Shown here piece by piece: positions 26,501-39,254 of a stretch of DNA of 64,000 nt. The notes below the pieces were generated by a model. The model worked only from the letters and a program-made list of their open reading frames with translations. It was not told the DNA's origin and did not search any database. This stretch comes from Colius striatus (taxonomy: Eukaryota; Chordata; Aves; Coliiformes; Coliidae). A program made the translations under genes and the position numbers. Positions within the stretch are counted from its first letter, which is position 1. Each line of letters starts with the position of its first letter. The stretch lies in the NCBI RefSeq assembly GCF_028858725.1, contig NC_084765.1, positions 8,511,501 through 8,575,500 of the forward strand. The letters are read 5' to 3'.

Positions 26501-28680
26501 CTAAATGTCAAGTATATTTACTGTTGAAAGTGTTACTTGATAAATCCCATATCTGAAAACTTAGGCTAGGTTGTAAGAGCTGCATGTTTTTTGTTCTTTT
26601 TTGTCTTTATTCATTGATTTAGGAAATGTTTGCAAGAGAATCTATGCTGCTGGACTTGCGGGGGTATAGCTGACCAGAACTCATTGGACAGCTGTTTTGG
26701 TGATGTCCAAGAAAGAAATCGGTTTTCTTTCCCTTATGTGGGACAACTATACATGGAGGTTTGTCATGTAAGCTGAGTTATGGCTGCTTGTCCACAAGGA
26801 TCAAATCTGTTCTATAGTTTGTCATAGTCTATGTTAGAAACCTTGTGGATGTATATTTCTTCAGCCACAAAACAGTGTCCAGTCTTTGGATGTTACCACT
26901 GAGGAAAATTTTCTGTAAACAGAAGACAACTATGTCTTGAACTATGTGCTCTTAAGTATAATGCTAAGGTGTGCATCTTCTAACTAGTCTTCCTGAAAGA
27001 AGTTATGGACCTTCTACATCACCACTATCTTGTGGATCCTGAAATTCAGCGTATACAGATATTACAAACACTTTATAAAGCGATTATGTTTTAATTGTCA
27101 AAGCACAAAAGATGCACAGAAAAAGAAGGGAAGAACAATCAACATGTACATGCAAAACTGTCACTTTACTCTCCATGTCAGTCAGAGAAGCCTTTGGATT
27201 TTGGCCATTCTGCTTGTGAGGCTATTCCCTTCTCTCCTTCTTTACCTCCTGTCTTCAGGCTCTCATCTCTCCTAAAACTACCAGCCTTTCAAAAAAAGAA
27301 AGGCCAAGACATACACGTTAGGCAACCTTCTTGTTTGGCTTCAAATCCCCTGTGTATGATTTGCTGCTTTTACCACCTGCCCACAGACCAAATTTGGAAC
27401 ATATAGTTCCAATGGTCCTGAACTGAAACAAACACACGATTAGTGATTCTGCATTGCTGACATTCTTTTTATCAGCCCAGAATATCCCAGTATAATAGGT
27501 GGAAGATAAGTGACAGTAAAAATTAAAACAAATGTTCAGAAAGCAAAATGTGGATATGTTTTTACTTCATTATAAAGGAAACTTTTTAAAGGAAGGTAAA
27601 GCAGCTCAGACTTCTGTTCAGGCTGAATTCTGTGATTTTGTATGTAGTGGTACAGTACATGCTGAAGCTGTATGGCTACATATTTGCTGCTGTTAGTGAT
27701 TGCACTGCCTTGATTAAAGAATGAATCTAGTCATAATAATTAATTAGTCACCTTTGCAGAAATTGCATCTTCAAAGAAATATTTCTATGCATGTTCCATC
27801 TGCTAATAATTAAATAAAATATAGAATGTTGTCCTTAGCTATTATAATGTGTTGTAATAAGAACAGATGTTTTTTAATGAACATGTTGTGTTTTAATGTT
27901 TTTGATAAACAAAGTCTTACAACACCTATTTATACTTGAATGGTTTTTTTAAAAGGCTATGTGCATTGGGATTTTTTAGCATACTTACTGCTAATGTGGA
28001 TAAGTTTTGTTCAAGTGAGATGTATAGTTTGGAGTTTCTCAAATTTTACCTAAATTCTCAGTAACAATGCCTGATTTTTTAAAAAAATCTACATTCAAAT
28101 CATTCTTGATTTCTTTCTGTGTTTTAAAAGTGTGTGTCAATATATAGCAACTACTGCCATGTCACTGTCACTCTGAATGGTACATAATTGAAAATAAAAG
28201 TTAAAAACAACAGGTCATTAAAAAATTAATTTTAGATTTTTACCCTTTCCAGAGAGTGTGAAATTTTAATTCCCTGGTCCTCATCAGACAAATTCATTTG
28301 GTGATTTCTAAGATTAAATAGTCCTTCAAATTCATTCACTTTGTTACATACAAAGTATTGGTAAAATCAGTGGATAAAATAATGGTTCTGACATAAAATT
28401 TATATGCAAATAAAATGAGATTGACAGAGGAAATGGTCTCTGTTTGGATGAGCATTCCTGAAATGTAAAAGGACAGTAATGGTTTTAATTAGGAGTAACA
28501 ATTTTTTTTATTTACCTAGGAGTAACACATTTTTTAAAAAATAAGAGACAAACTCAAGTGTTCCAGCATATCTGAAACTTGGAAAGGTCTATCTGAAGAC
28601 AGGAAAGCAAAGCTGCATGATGAAGTTTTAAATTACCATCTTAATCTAAGATAATTCGTACTACTTCTCTGACAAAAATT
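17571..28680. other. Intergenic, no gene seen
   Basis: AT-rich and non-coding apart from the CR1 tail at 21,054. Points of interest are a 47-codon open segment behind a good acceptor at 18,327 and a homeodomain-motif-rich block at about 27,690-27,830. The stretch 22,180-23,200 is purine-rich on the + strand, which produces overlapping F/S/L-rich open frames on the minus strand that I take to be composition artefacts. A short (TTTA)n lies at 23,968-23,984. Confidence 0.7.
21054..21094 (+). mobile_element. CR1 LINE, terminal fragment
   Basis: Only about 40 bases remain: ATAGATCTCTTCCAACCCTT followed by GATTCTGTGATTCTGTAA. This is the extreme 3' end of CR1 with its 8-base terminal repeat. Confidence 0.8.
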
Positions 28681-29225
28681 ATGTCCTGAGGCTTCTTATT
28701 GTCCCCTGTGACCCCTCCTGAGGACTAAACTGACCCTGAGTCCTGCTCTCCCATTGCTGTGTGCCTCCCAGGGATCATTAGGTGTGTCCTGGAGCCTTCT
28801 CATCTGGCCTGTTCAGCCTCTGGGGAATCTTCAGAGTGCACTGAACATTTGTTTTCCTCTTCAGGAACATCATGGGCAGCCTGAACCCACAACTCACCCT
28901 GAAGTTTCCCATACCATATCCCATTTCCAGTTTGGTGCCTTCGTGTCTGCTGGAATGCTCTCTGCACCACCTTTTCCTAAGGAAGCCTGGGGTTGTGAAA
29001 CATAAGAGGACACACCTGGCTGAGATGTTAGGCCAGGTGGCTCTACTGAGCCTTAATGGCTCTCATGAGCCTCACTTACGTTCTCCGCACTCCCTTGGAC
29101 CCAGGAGCTCAGCTCGGCTCAGCACAGCAAGCAGGGAGAGAGTTTACTGCTTTTGTCCTTGATCTGTTGAGATGGCTTGGCTCTTGCTGCCCCCTGAGGA
29201 AATGGCTTTTGGCATATGGCTAACA
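28681..29225. other. GC-richer anonymous island with open frames
   Basis: About 540 bases clearly richer in G and C than the flanks. Two overlapping + strand open frames run through it (28,754-29,005 and 28,872-29,162, the latter 96 codons from an ATG). A good splice-acceptor pattern (TTTTCCTCTTCAG, ending at 28,864) precedes the second ATG by seven bases. The predicted peptide has no domain I recognise and is Ser/Leu/His-rich. It could be an old, unclassified repeat insertion, a noncoding-RNA exon, or chance. Confidence 0.35.
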
Positions 29226-30460
29226 AAAACAAGGAAATGGTAAGTGCTGACAGTTATTCTATCTGACAAAGTTCCTGATTTTCAGCCCTCTGTTTAGGCT
29301 GATCGCCTTAGAACTGACGTGATGTTTCCAAAATCCTAATGGATGCTTTTCCAGGGACCCTTGAAAGTATGGTGAAAGATAGGTTGCATTTATTAGCAGA
29401 TGAACCTTGCAGAGCAAAATCTGGTTGCTTAGATGAAAATATGTTTTGACTAAATGTTCAGAACTATGGGAATGTAGCTGAGGTTTTTTTTCATTTGTGT
29501 TAGTTATTCAAGTAAAAAGATATAAATATGCACTTGTCTCGGGGAGATCCATTGTGTATCTCTTTATTCAATATTTTCTATATTAATCCTTCCTTGGAGT
29601 GGAAGAAAGAGGTAGAAAACTGGTTTAGCGCTTGTGAAGTTCAGTGTATTTTCTGATGCCATATCCTCTTGCTAAATGTCCTGGGAAAGCAATTTGTTGT
29701 CTGCCCAGGTAATGTAACAAACTGTTAACACAGACCATTAGTTATAGAATAGTTACAGATTGGTAACACTGTCAAGAGTATACAGAATTTGTGTTTTGTG
29801 TCCAGAAAATCAACAAAGCTTGTGCTTTATAGTAAAGAATTTCACTTATATCCACAGAAAGTAGCAAGGAATTCTCTCCTAATATCTATATAGTTATCTT
29901 CTTCCACCTTCTTTACTTGAGTCTTCTGGCCCTACTTTTCCAATATCAAAACCCTTGCATATTTGCCAAAATTGTATTGAAAATGTTCTATGTTAGATTT
30001 GATAGCTTGTGTGATTGTCCTCTGAAGTATATCTGCTGGCATGTAACAGAAAATCTTGAGACATTACTGATTTGATAAAAAGCCTGTTTCACCTCGTCCA
30101 AGAATTGGTATGATGATGTTAGTGGATAATGTGATTATTTAATACTCACAGGTGAGAACTGTGGAATTAGTTGGTCTTCACCCAGTCCCTTAGACCTATC
30201 AGAGGGTAGCAACTCCAAATATTACTCTTTGGTTAAATTTTACTGTCTCAGTGAAAAGTTCACATATAAGTGGTGCTGTATCATTGCATGTATCTCTTTA
30301 AGAGTATCTAGAGTGATGTAACACTAGATGCTGTAAAGGAAGACACCTACAGAATTTGGCAGTGTATTGTCTAATTTTTGGCTCCATTCTCACTGAAAAG
30401 AATCCAAAGTCAGCAGGCTTTTTTTTATGCAGTGTGTGGAATGTGATGGGGCCTCAAAGA

Positions 30461-30485
30461 GAGGAGGGCGGGGAGGGGGGACAGG
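30461..30485 (+). repeat. G-rich tract
   Basis: GAGGAGGGCGGGGAGGGGGG, with a further GGGG at 30,448. It nearly meets the four-run G-quadruplex pattern and stands out in the AT-rich background. Confidence 0.65.
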
Positions 30486-31319
30486 CAATGCTGCTCAGTG
30501 ACAGAGCAGATAACTAAGGCTACCTGGAGAAATGGTAAATACTTTATTTCTGTCTTAGAAATTATTTGGTAAGTAAGATTTATACAGACTACAAAAAGCA
30601 AAACTTTTTGTGTTAGAAATGGATACTGTTTACCAGGGAACTGGGAGTATTGCCAAAGTAATTGAATAGAGGGGAGAGGGCTTGTTAGAACAGACCATTC
30701 ACCTCAACGGTGAGATTTCAACTGCTGGTCTTCAGCATAACTACTACCCATTTTTTTCCCTCATTTGGTCTTGACTGATTGATGTCAGTTGATGTCAGGA
30801 AGGTGCTGATGCTGAAAGCTTTCAGAAAGAGACAGCAAAATATTTATGTTGGACATTGAATCTCTTATGTGAAGGTGCTGATCTGGAGATCTGTTCTGAA
30901 AAACATCAACACTGTGCCTCTAGCTGCAATGTTGGTTTTTGTACTGTCAATGTTAAGAGGGCAAATCTTGCAACAGTTGTGCAGCTTGTCATGAAAAAAA
31001 TAATGAACATCAATGTGAAATTTTAATTCCTTCATATTGCTGCTTCTTCCCAGGAAACTTTATGTGAATTGTGTTATACTGTGATGTTAAACTATAGTTT
31101 ACATGCAGTTAAATGATGCAGAGAGTAGCCATTATACCACCCATAGTTTTAATGCCACATAATGAATGACGTATTTCTCATGGGGGTGAGGAGGAGAGAG
31201 GCCAGTTGTTTTAAAGCACAAAATCCTGATCCCATTAAAGTCACTGGGAGTTTTGCCATTCACAGGGAATTTTTGCTCATTCCAAAATCTTGATTGTGAC
31301 CACTGGTAACTATTCAACT

Positions 31320-31455
31320 ACAAAACAACAGCACAACCACTTTCAGAATTGAAAAAACCTGCAACAACAACAAAATAAACTCCTTCAGAAAACCCAAATG
31401 AACCACTAACAAAAAACTCCACCAAAACAGCAACAAAAATATTCCCCCCAAACCA
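31320..31455 (-). repeat. A/C-rich, strand-asymmetric low-complexity region
   Basis: About 135 bases dominated by A and C, with repeated ACAACAAC, ACAAAAAACTCCACC and CAAAAC units and very little G. On the minus strand it reads as GT-rich. It may be a decayed microsatellite or poly-purine relic; I recognise no family. Confidence 0.65.
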
Positions 31456-31641
31456 TTCAGTAATGTTCTCTCATGTTTATCCTCTTAATATATACATTTA
31501 TCACCTCTCCACCAAGATTCAAAGCTGAAAATATATGTACTCAAAGGCTATTTTAACAGATCAATGATCTGGTAATTAAATTTGTGCAGAGAAGAGAACT
31601 ATACATCTTGTCCTGCAAGCAAGATCTAGGTATCTTCTATA

Positions 31642-31706
31642 AGATAAAATACTGTATGATACATAAGTAATACTATAAAATAAAATACTCTACGAGATAA
31701 AATACT
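31642..31706 (+). repeat. Imperfect local repeat of ATAAAATACT
   Basis: ATAAAATACT occurs at 31,644, 31,680 and 31,697 with related spacers (CTGTATGATAC, CTCTACGAG). This suggests local slippage or duplication in AT-rich DNA. Confidence 0.6.
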
Positions 31707-34034
31707 GACTCATCTCTTAGGGAAAAGATAGTAAGAAGATTCTTTATGACCTATACACATGAAGATCAAAGACTCTACTTAACAAAAGGACGTGAACGTT
31801 AAAGAAACATGAATTTAAACAAACAGTTCCACAGTTTCCTAAAGCCAAATACTTGTTTGGGTAATAAACATACCTGTGTACATGTTGTAGTGAATTGCTG
31901 TTTCCAATGCAAATGTCTCTTACAAAAATCAGTTAGTATCTCATTTCCCTTTCTGATTTTGTGCTTTTGCTATTATTTTTCTCTTACTATTTGCAGTAGA
32001 TCTAGTTGACTGCTGCTACTTTGGAAGAGGTAGATTAGTATCAGTTGAAAGAGCTTCAAAGCAAATGCTGAATTATTCCAATTCTTTGTCCTTTATTTGC
32101 TTTGGAAAAAAAAAAAATGTATTAGAGGTTGTAAGAAGGAAATGAAAAAAGATTTGAAGTAGAACATTTCCATTCTTCACTGTGATTAAGAACTTGGGTG
32201 TTGTTTAGGTTGTTCTCTTTTAATGCAGAAATGTCCTGCTAGTCACTATAAAACTTTCTTCTAATTCAAGATTGAACTACTGGATGTATCATCAGCTCTG
32301 TATTATGAATTTAACAAACACAAAAAATTTTATGTGAGTCTAAATGTTTCAAGAAACTTTGGTTTTCCTACTGGGAGAGCTGTTTTGAAAGGTTTATATG
32401 GTTTCCAAGGACTCTTCTAGTTTCTTAGGAATTTTGTCTTGAAAGCTTCTATATTTGAGCTTCCAGGTTTTTTGGTATTTGTGCCTCTTGGTTTATGCTT
32501 TCATTCTGGGACAGACTAGCAGTGCTTTTAGTTCATCTACACATTTCTCCTGCAGTACAGTTAAATAATTTCTGTTTAGCTTTGTGTTCCTCACCTTATG
32601 TGGACTTTTGCTTTACTGTTCAATTGCCATAGTTTTCCAGTTGTCAACTATTTTTGCATGTATTTTCAATTTTCTAAATACAAATACATTGGGTTGAGAC
32701 ATAATGACTGGATACTTCATGTTTCCAGTTTATATCACTGTGATAACCACCACTGTACTGAAGTAGTATGACTTCTTTCCTTAGTCAGTATGCAGCAACA
32801 GCTTTTTCCTGGTCAGATGGTCAGTGATACCCAGACTTGTACATTTCGCTCTTATAGCTTTGGGATTTGCAGTTTATGATCTCAAATGGCTTTCTCACCA
32901 TTAGAAAGATGTAACAGTAGATGTATATTTAAGAACTGCAATTATTTTTTTTCCTCAGACCCTTTATTACTTGCATTGCTGAACTACATAATGAAAATCA
33001 GAACATTAATTTATTTTCTGTATATTAACACTGCTTTTCATTACATTTCATAGAAATTTAATGCAATTTAGGAACTTCCACATCCACATTTTAACGCTGA
33101 TGGTTTTCATTTTTACTTTGCATACTATTCTTTGAATATCTAGAAAATATGAAAGACTAGAGGTAGGTTTCAACAGGAAACCTTGGCAGGTCTATAAATG
33201 TTCATATACCATTAATTCTTCTAGTTGGTGTTTTTTTTCCTATTGAGAAGGATGATATCCTTACCTTGGAGATGCTTTTTGGCAACGAGAATACCAATCT
33301 GTTTAGAAATCTAATAGAATAATCATTTGAAGACTTGGAAAATACCTACATGTGCATCTCTTTCCAATAATGTTTTTTTTTTCTACTGTAATACTATAGC
33401 AGTAGTACACAATATATATTCATAGTTTTTGTAAACCCCTCTGAAATCTCCAATTGCAAATAATCTCTTTCCAAGATTCACTTTTATTTCATCGTTATTT
33501 CATGTTATTTTTTATGTTCAAGGTGCTTTTAACATCTGAAGAATGTCTAAATCTGAAGGATGTTTAGAACATTCTTTACTAAATGTCAAATTTGCTACCA
33601 TTGTTTCCTATTTCACTTAAACAAAAAACCCCAAACCCCCAAAAGTTAACTTGGTTCCAAATATCTTGATCTACTTCTTTGTACAGTAATTAACTGTGGA
33701 AGTTTTGTTTCACTAGTTGTAGTGACTGTTAAATTTTACAGGATTTCAAGATGTAACAGACAAAAATCAAAGAAAAATCTGAGACAGATTTTTTTGAGAA
33801 TGTAGTGATGGAGTAGCACTAAGATCTGGTTTTTTCTTCTGCTCTATCCACTGTTTCCATAGTATCCATTGTTAAATATTGGGAAAGATGGGTCTCTGGC
33901 CTCAATCTGTGTGGCTTTCCTTGTTAATTCATCCTACAAACTGCTCATGCACTTAGGGAGGCACTGGTGAGCTGCAGCATTGCCTTGCTGCTGCCACTGA
34001 CTTGTTCTCCGCATACACATGTATTTTAATCACT

Positions 34035-34125
34035 TCATAGAATAATTTAACAGGAAGGGACCTTTCAAAGATCTAGTCCAATTCTCCTGCAATGAGCTGG
34101 CACGTTAGATCATGTGACTTGGAGA
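34035..34125 (-). mobile_element. CR1 LINE fragment, antisense
   Basis: The sequence CATAGAATAATTTAACAGGA followed by GGGACCTTTCAAAGATCTAG, TCCAATTCTCCTGCAATGAG and a diverged CATGTGACTT is the reverse complement of a CR1 3' end. The terminal repeat is reduced to one unit and the element is well decayed. Confidence 0.88.
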
Positions 34126-37100
34126 TCCTTCAGTTCTGTTAATTATTTTAGACTTCATTTCCTGTTCCATTTTTTTTTGTTTGTTTCTGAGAACATACTA
34201 GATAAATTCAAAAGGAACAGAAAGACTATATTCGTTTTGCTGTGATATTCTCTTGCATCATTTTATTTACTATCAACCTCTCCAAAAAGGCAAATGAGAA
34301 TCCTCCAAGTAGAGGCTATGGTTAGCTAAAAGCACGTGTCAGCAGGTCTTATGAACTCCATTAATTGATTCAACTTCTTAACTGTTTCTCAGCCTTTTGA
34401 GGCTTTTACCAAACCACTGTCACATTGAGTGGAAAATTAGAAGGTCCTTTAAAAGATGCAGGGTTTAGAAGTCTTTCAAGATTAATGTAATGCCCCTGAG
34501 CTCTGTGCAGTTAAAGCCAAATCCATTTGGTTGTTAGTGTAGCAATCCCTAAAAAGAGATTCATAGCAGTTCTCAAAGTTATGATATCTTATTGTTAGCT
34601 GTATTATTTTGAAGCTGTGCAGGATGTTTCCTTTGAACACACCTGCAGTATGAACAGGCAGATAAATAAAGTGATGTGGGATACAGAAAACATTTAAACT
34701 TAAATTAGTAAGGATGACTTCAGGTTTTTTAGCTGGTGTAGTTAAAAAAAAAAAAAAGGTTTCTAGACTCTGTGTCTTCACAGGTATCTTTGTATGGTTT
34801 TTCCCCTTATGAGTATTTAGACTTTGTCTCTCTGGCACTTCCTGTAGCTGTTACCGGTATTTGAAGATGGCAATGAACTCCTAGTAGAGCTGGAATGTAC
34901 ATAATGATGAAAGGTGGAGACCAATCATACGTTGCTACAGCAGTAAAGCAATTATGTTGAGAACTGTGCTGTCTCACTAGGGTGTAGTGGTGGCAAGGAT
35001 GTATGTGAGCATTTGTAGAACAGCCTCAGATAGAAACTTTAAAGGAAAGGACATTTAAATGCTATCAGAGCTGGGCAATTACCTTTTACAAGCACTACCT
35101 TTTTTTTCATTTCTTAGCCACTGGAATTATAATCAGAGACTTCCTCCCAGTTCAATAGGTGTTTGCTTTTGTGCAAAATACCATTTTTTTCTTTCCTTTT
35201 TTCCAGGAGCTTTTTTCTGAGTCTTCCACACCAGCAAATACTAGAAAACGCGTTCCCTTCCCTGGAAGGTGACCTTTCAAATGGCTCAAGGTGATTATTA
35301 GGGTATTGCTCACACTTACTGTCCAGTTTTTGTGCCTGGAAGAAAAATATTTAGCAGATGTTACTTTGTGAAGAATATAGCTTAAAATCATGCCTTTTTT
35401 TTTTTTCCCTTTGCAGTTATATTTTCATTTTCAGAAGGAAACGCTTAGACTGGTTGATGGGGTGTTCTTGGAATAAAATTCTGTAATGACCTTTTATTTG
35501 CAGCATCCTTTTCTAGGCTGCATGACTTTTTGACTGTTTTTATACACCAGACTATTGTGTAGAAAGCTTAATAAGAGTTGTTTATTATTGTCTAGAGGTA
35601 ATGCTTCCTGCCTATGGAACATGTGAAATTAAATAAGAGACACTAACAGCATTTGTATAATCTATAAACTATAGTACATTATTATTATATATAATCTATA
35701 CTGTCTGTAAAAATATAAATTATAGTAGTCAACTGCAATTTTTTTTTAATATGATCAAGTGACTATAATTGGCATTGGGTTTTATTATAATCAGTAGTGT
35801 AATGAGGCTGAGTAAAGCTTTGCTCCTTTATACTGATTTAAAAATAAAATCTCTCTGCTGTGTCACAGAAAGCATGTATTGTTTAAAGTATGATGAACAC
35901 AAATGAACAAAATCACTCAGAATTTTTTTATTGGGAATAAATTTTTTTTAGTTTCTGGACCATCTAGGATTTTTTGCATTGCTTTCTGTATTTTGGCTTG
36001 CTTCTGCTTTCAGGTTTCAGTTGTAACTGCCAGGATCAAAAAAAAGTGAGAGACTTGTCTTAAGACTGTTTTTCCTCTTTCAACCAGAAAAACCTAGAAA
36101 TCTCTTAGGTCTTGTCAAAATCCAAGGCCTTTTGTATAGAAAATTTGAAGTAAGGATCTGAAGTGTTGCATCCTATTAATATGCCTAAGCACATCCAGAC
36201 TAAATTCACCAATGTGTCAAATAATCCTAAGAAACATGAAACCAGTATACCTTATTTTTCTCCTATGAAGCTTGAGACTGCAGACCAGTCCTAACACTCA
36301 ATATTAAAACTTGCAAGATTTTTCACACAAGATCATTCTTGTGGTCTGTTATGCTTGCAGATCAGAAATGTAGTAATGTAGCAAAAGAACTAAGAGTATG
36401 CTAAGATTTATCATGGTAATTCATATTTCTTCTTTAGCAATGAAAGTCTTCTGGCAATAGTCAAGTAAGTAGTGTGGATTCAGCACACGAGGCTAAACTC
36501 AGATTTGCTAGAATTAGTAAAATCCTATAACTGGATTAAGTAACTGACTACTTATTGCATTTCAATAAGGGTTTAACTGTGGCATATCCTTTAATAGACA
36601 TTTACATACATAAGTTTTTGTTAATCTTGCTCACATTCCTTAAAACTTTGTCTGAAGTCAAAGTGTCTTTTTGAGGTGAAAACCAGAAATTTCTTAGCAA
36701 TAGAAGCAGTGTTGAGTGTAGAAAAGAAAAGGCTATATTTGGAAGTAGGATGGAACATCAGTAGACAGGACACTGTTGCTGAGACAGTATTATCAGCAGT
36801 TTAGGGCCTCTGGTTTTACCAGTCATGCACCTTCAGCATGCTCTTACTCACTGATGATTCAATGACATTCTGGTTTGGTTCAGGGAGAGTAATTTTTTGC
36901 AGAATTTTTTTGTTCAGCTCTGTCTTCCCCAAATGCAGGAAAGTGTAAGACCGTGTACCTGGTCATGTACTTCTAGACTGATGGAGGGCTACAAAGAAGT
37001 AGCACCATCTACTGACTAAAACACATCACTACTCACCCAAATCAGGCAAGTTACAATGCAAACTATGCGCTACCCATGTGAGTGTGATTACCAAACCTTC

Positions 37101-37439
37101 CTGATTTATTAGCTGACTAAATAACAATAATAGCAGCTTTGGCTATGGGTTCCTATTATTTAAAATACCTTTTTCTTTTATTACCCTTTCAAATTTTTTT
37201 TTCTTAAGTTACCTTCTTTTGATTTGAGACAGATTTCAAGCTGGTCTTGTCAGCTCCCTGCCAACTCAGTTGATGCTGAGAACTTTTAAATAGCTACTCA
37301 TTAATGTAGCTTATGGAATAGTGACATTGCTTGTGGGACAGGAAATTGCTGTAGTATTTCACACAAGTAAGTATTTGGATGATAGGGAGAAATCTGAATT
37401 TTCAGATCCAAGGTGGTGTTTATACATCTAATGAATTGA

Positions 37440-37620
37440 ATCATAGAATCATTATGGTTGGAAAAGACCTTTAAGATCGAGTCTAACCAATAACCTAACA
37501 CTACCAGGCCCATCACTAAACTAAATCATATCCCTCAGCAACTCCTCTATGCATCTCTTGAATATCTCTAGGTGTGGTGACTCCACCACTTTGAGTTAGA
37601 TGCCTTTGGTGAGTTAGCCT
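37440..37620 (-). mobile_element. CR1 LINE fragment, antisense, different subfamily
   Basis: It begins TCATAGAATCATTATGGTTG and GAAAAGACCTTTAAGATCGA, then has CTAACACTACCAGGCCCATC and GTGGTGACTCCACCACTTTG. This is the antisense 3' region of the CR1 branch carrying the 'taacactgcca...ccactaaacca' type consensus, distinct from the sense copies in this window. The distal border is blurred after about 37,600. Confidence 0.88.
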
Positions 37621-37891
37621 TACACAGGGAAAGTTCTCTTTTGCTTTAACGAGGGGCATCAGAAATAAGAACAACAGATTTGGCCAAGTACTATCCATTC
37701 TAAGCTTCTCATGATAAACTTATGAAGCTGAATTGTGTAGTCTGTGAGAATAGGTTGTCACCTGTGGAAAGCTTTACTCTTTTGTGTGTGGACTAACACA
37801 GGTTGAGTCTTGTTGAAATTTTTAAGGATGCTTCTCTTTAAAGCATTTCACAGTTGTATTTGCTTTTTTATCCCATCGCTACCATTATTTA

Positions 37892-37929
37892 TAGCAAAGT
37901 CCTGTTGTGGTAGCAAAATCCTGTTGTGA
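37892..37929. repeat. 19-base tandem duplication
   Basis: Two adjacent 19-base units of the form TAGCAAA-TCCTGTTGTG- (37,892-37,910 and 37,911-37,929) differ at two positions. Confidence 0.85.
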
Positions 37930-39161
37930 AGGTTTTCGTCTACTGCTGATAGAGTTTCCAGATCCAGGAAGGTGATAAGGATAAGATTGATTTTTTTCAG
38001 GGTAATACTGATAAACATCTCATTTAGAATACAGGCATAATATGCTTTAATCCAAGAGATGACTGAAAAAAATTTTGATAAAAAATAATTTTAATTCTTA
38101 ACAAATTAGTTAGAAATTTAGTAAAGTGTTACAGGTCATCTGACCTTTTTTTGAAGATCTTGTGCAAATGACTCAAAATGCTTGATACTGAATTAGTTAA
38201 CTTTGGAAAAATAGAAGAAAGAATTACGTTGATGATTGACATGGAAATTGTAATAAGTCTCCCAAATGAATGATATTCAATCATAAGCTGTATTTCCAGA
38301 TTTTTTTTTAAATCCAAATTGTTTTATCTGTCCCTTAAATGTGTCATAACCATTAACTGATTTTTTAAAACCAGCTCCACATCTGGCAGAGGATGAAAAT
38401 GGTAGTCAAACTGTTTGAAAGCAAGATGAACTATAAGTGAGAATTTGAAATCATAAAAGTATGAATGGCTTGCAACTTTCATCTTGAATGTTAGTATGAT
38501 GGACTTTTAAAACTATTCAATTTCCAAAACTGTATCTGAATTATAAATCGGCTTTGAATATTTTATGGCAGATTTCTTGAAATAGTTCCCTCTAACTTGC
38601 CTAATTATCTGATTTAATAGGCATAATGTGCTAAAACAACAAAGTGGGAAAAATTCCAAGTGCAAGTAACTCGTTCCTGGTCATTACATTGCTAAAACAC
38701 TTTCATGTACAGTGGATTCCTTTCCCTCTTCTGTAATAAATCACTGTTTATCTCTGTTAAACAGAAAGTTTGAGCCTCTGGAGGCTGTCAGGTTCTGGCA
38801 GACAATTCTCTAGTCTGAAATAAAGATTTGCTTTGGAAGCATTGAATCCCTCAAGTGATGGCATTAGTGGGCTTCATCTCTTAGTAGATCTTATACTGGT
38901 AGAAGTGTCCTCACTTCATGACACAGCTAACTTCTTGGAATTTGAGAATACTTTTTGTATTCTGCCAGATCATAACTGATTAACTTGGAAAGTCTATAGA
39001 GAGGTAGTATTTATCTTTTTTTTTGCCTATTCTAAATTTGAAATAAGCAAATTATTAAAAATGAAGTCCGAAATCTGAAGATTAAGTGAAGTCAGCTCAA
39101 ATAATAGTAGATATGGTTATATGGCTGAGGAAGAAAGTAGTAACAAGCTAAAATCTGTGAT

Positions 39162-39254
39162 TTGTGACCTGATCTAGATGGACCTGTTTCTGCAGGGGGA
39201 TTGGACTTTGTCTCTAGAGGTCCCTTCCAACCCTACCATTCTGTGAGTCTATGA
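39162..39254 (+). mobile_element. CR1 LINE, short 3' end
   Basis: It holds TTGTGACCTGATCTAGATGG, CTGCAGGGGGATTGGACTTT, AGGTCCCTTCCAACCCTACC and a mutated CTGTGAGTCTATGA terminal repeat. Truncated on the 5' side and non-coding. Confidence 0.9.

Larger units (their letters stand above)
29226..34034. other. Intergenic, no gene seen
   Basis: No open frame above 66 codons is listed here and no RNA gene was recognised. It includes the G-rich tract at 30.46 kb, the A/C-rich patch at 31.3 kb and the ATAAAATACT repeats at 31.6 kb. Confidence 0.75.
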
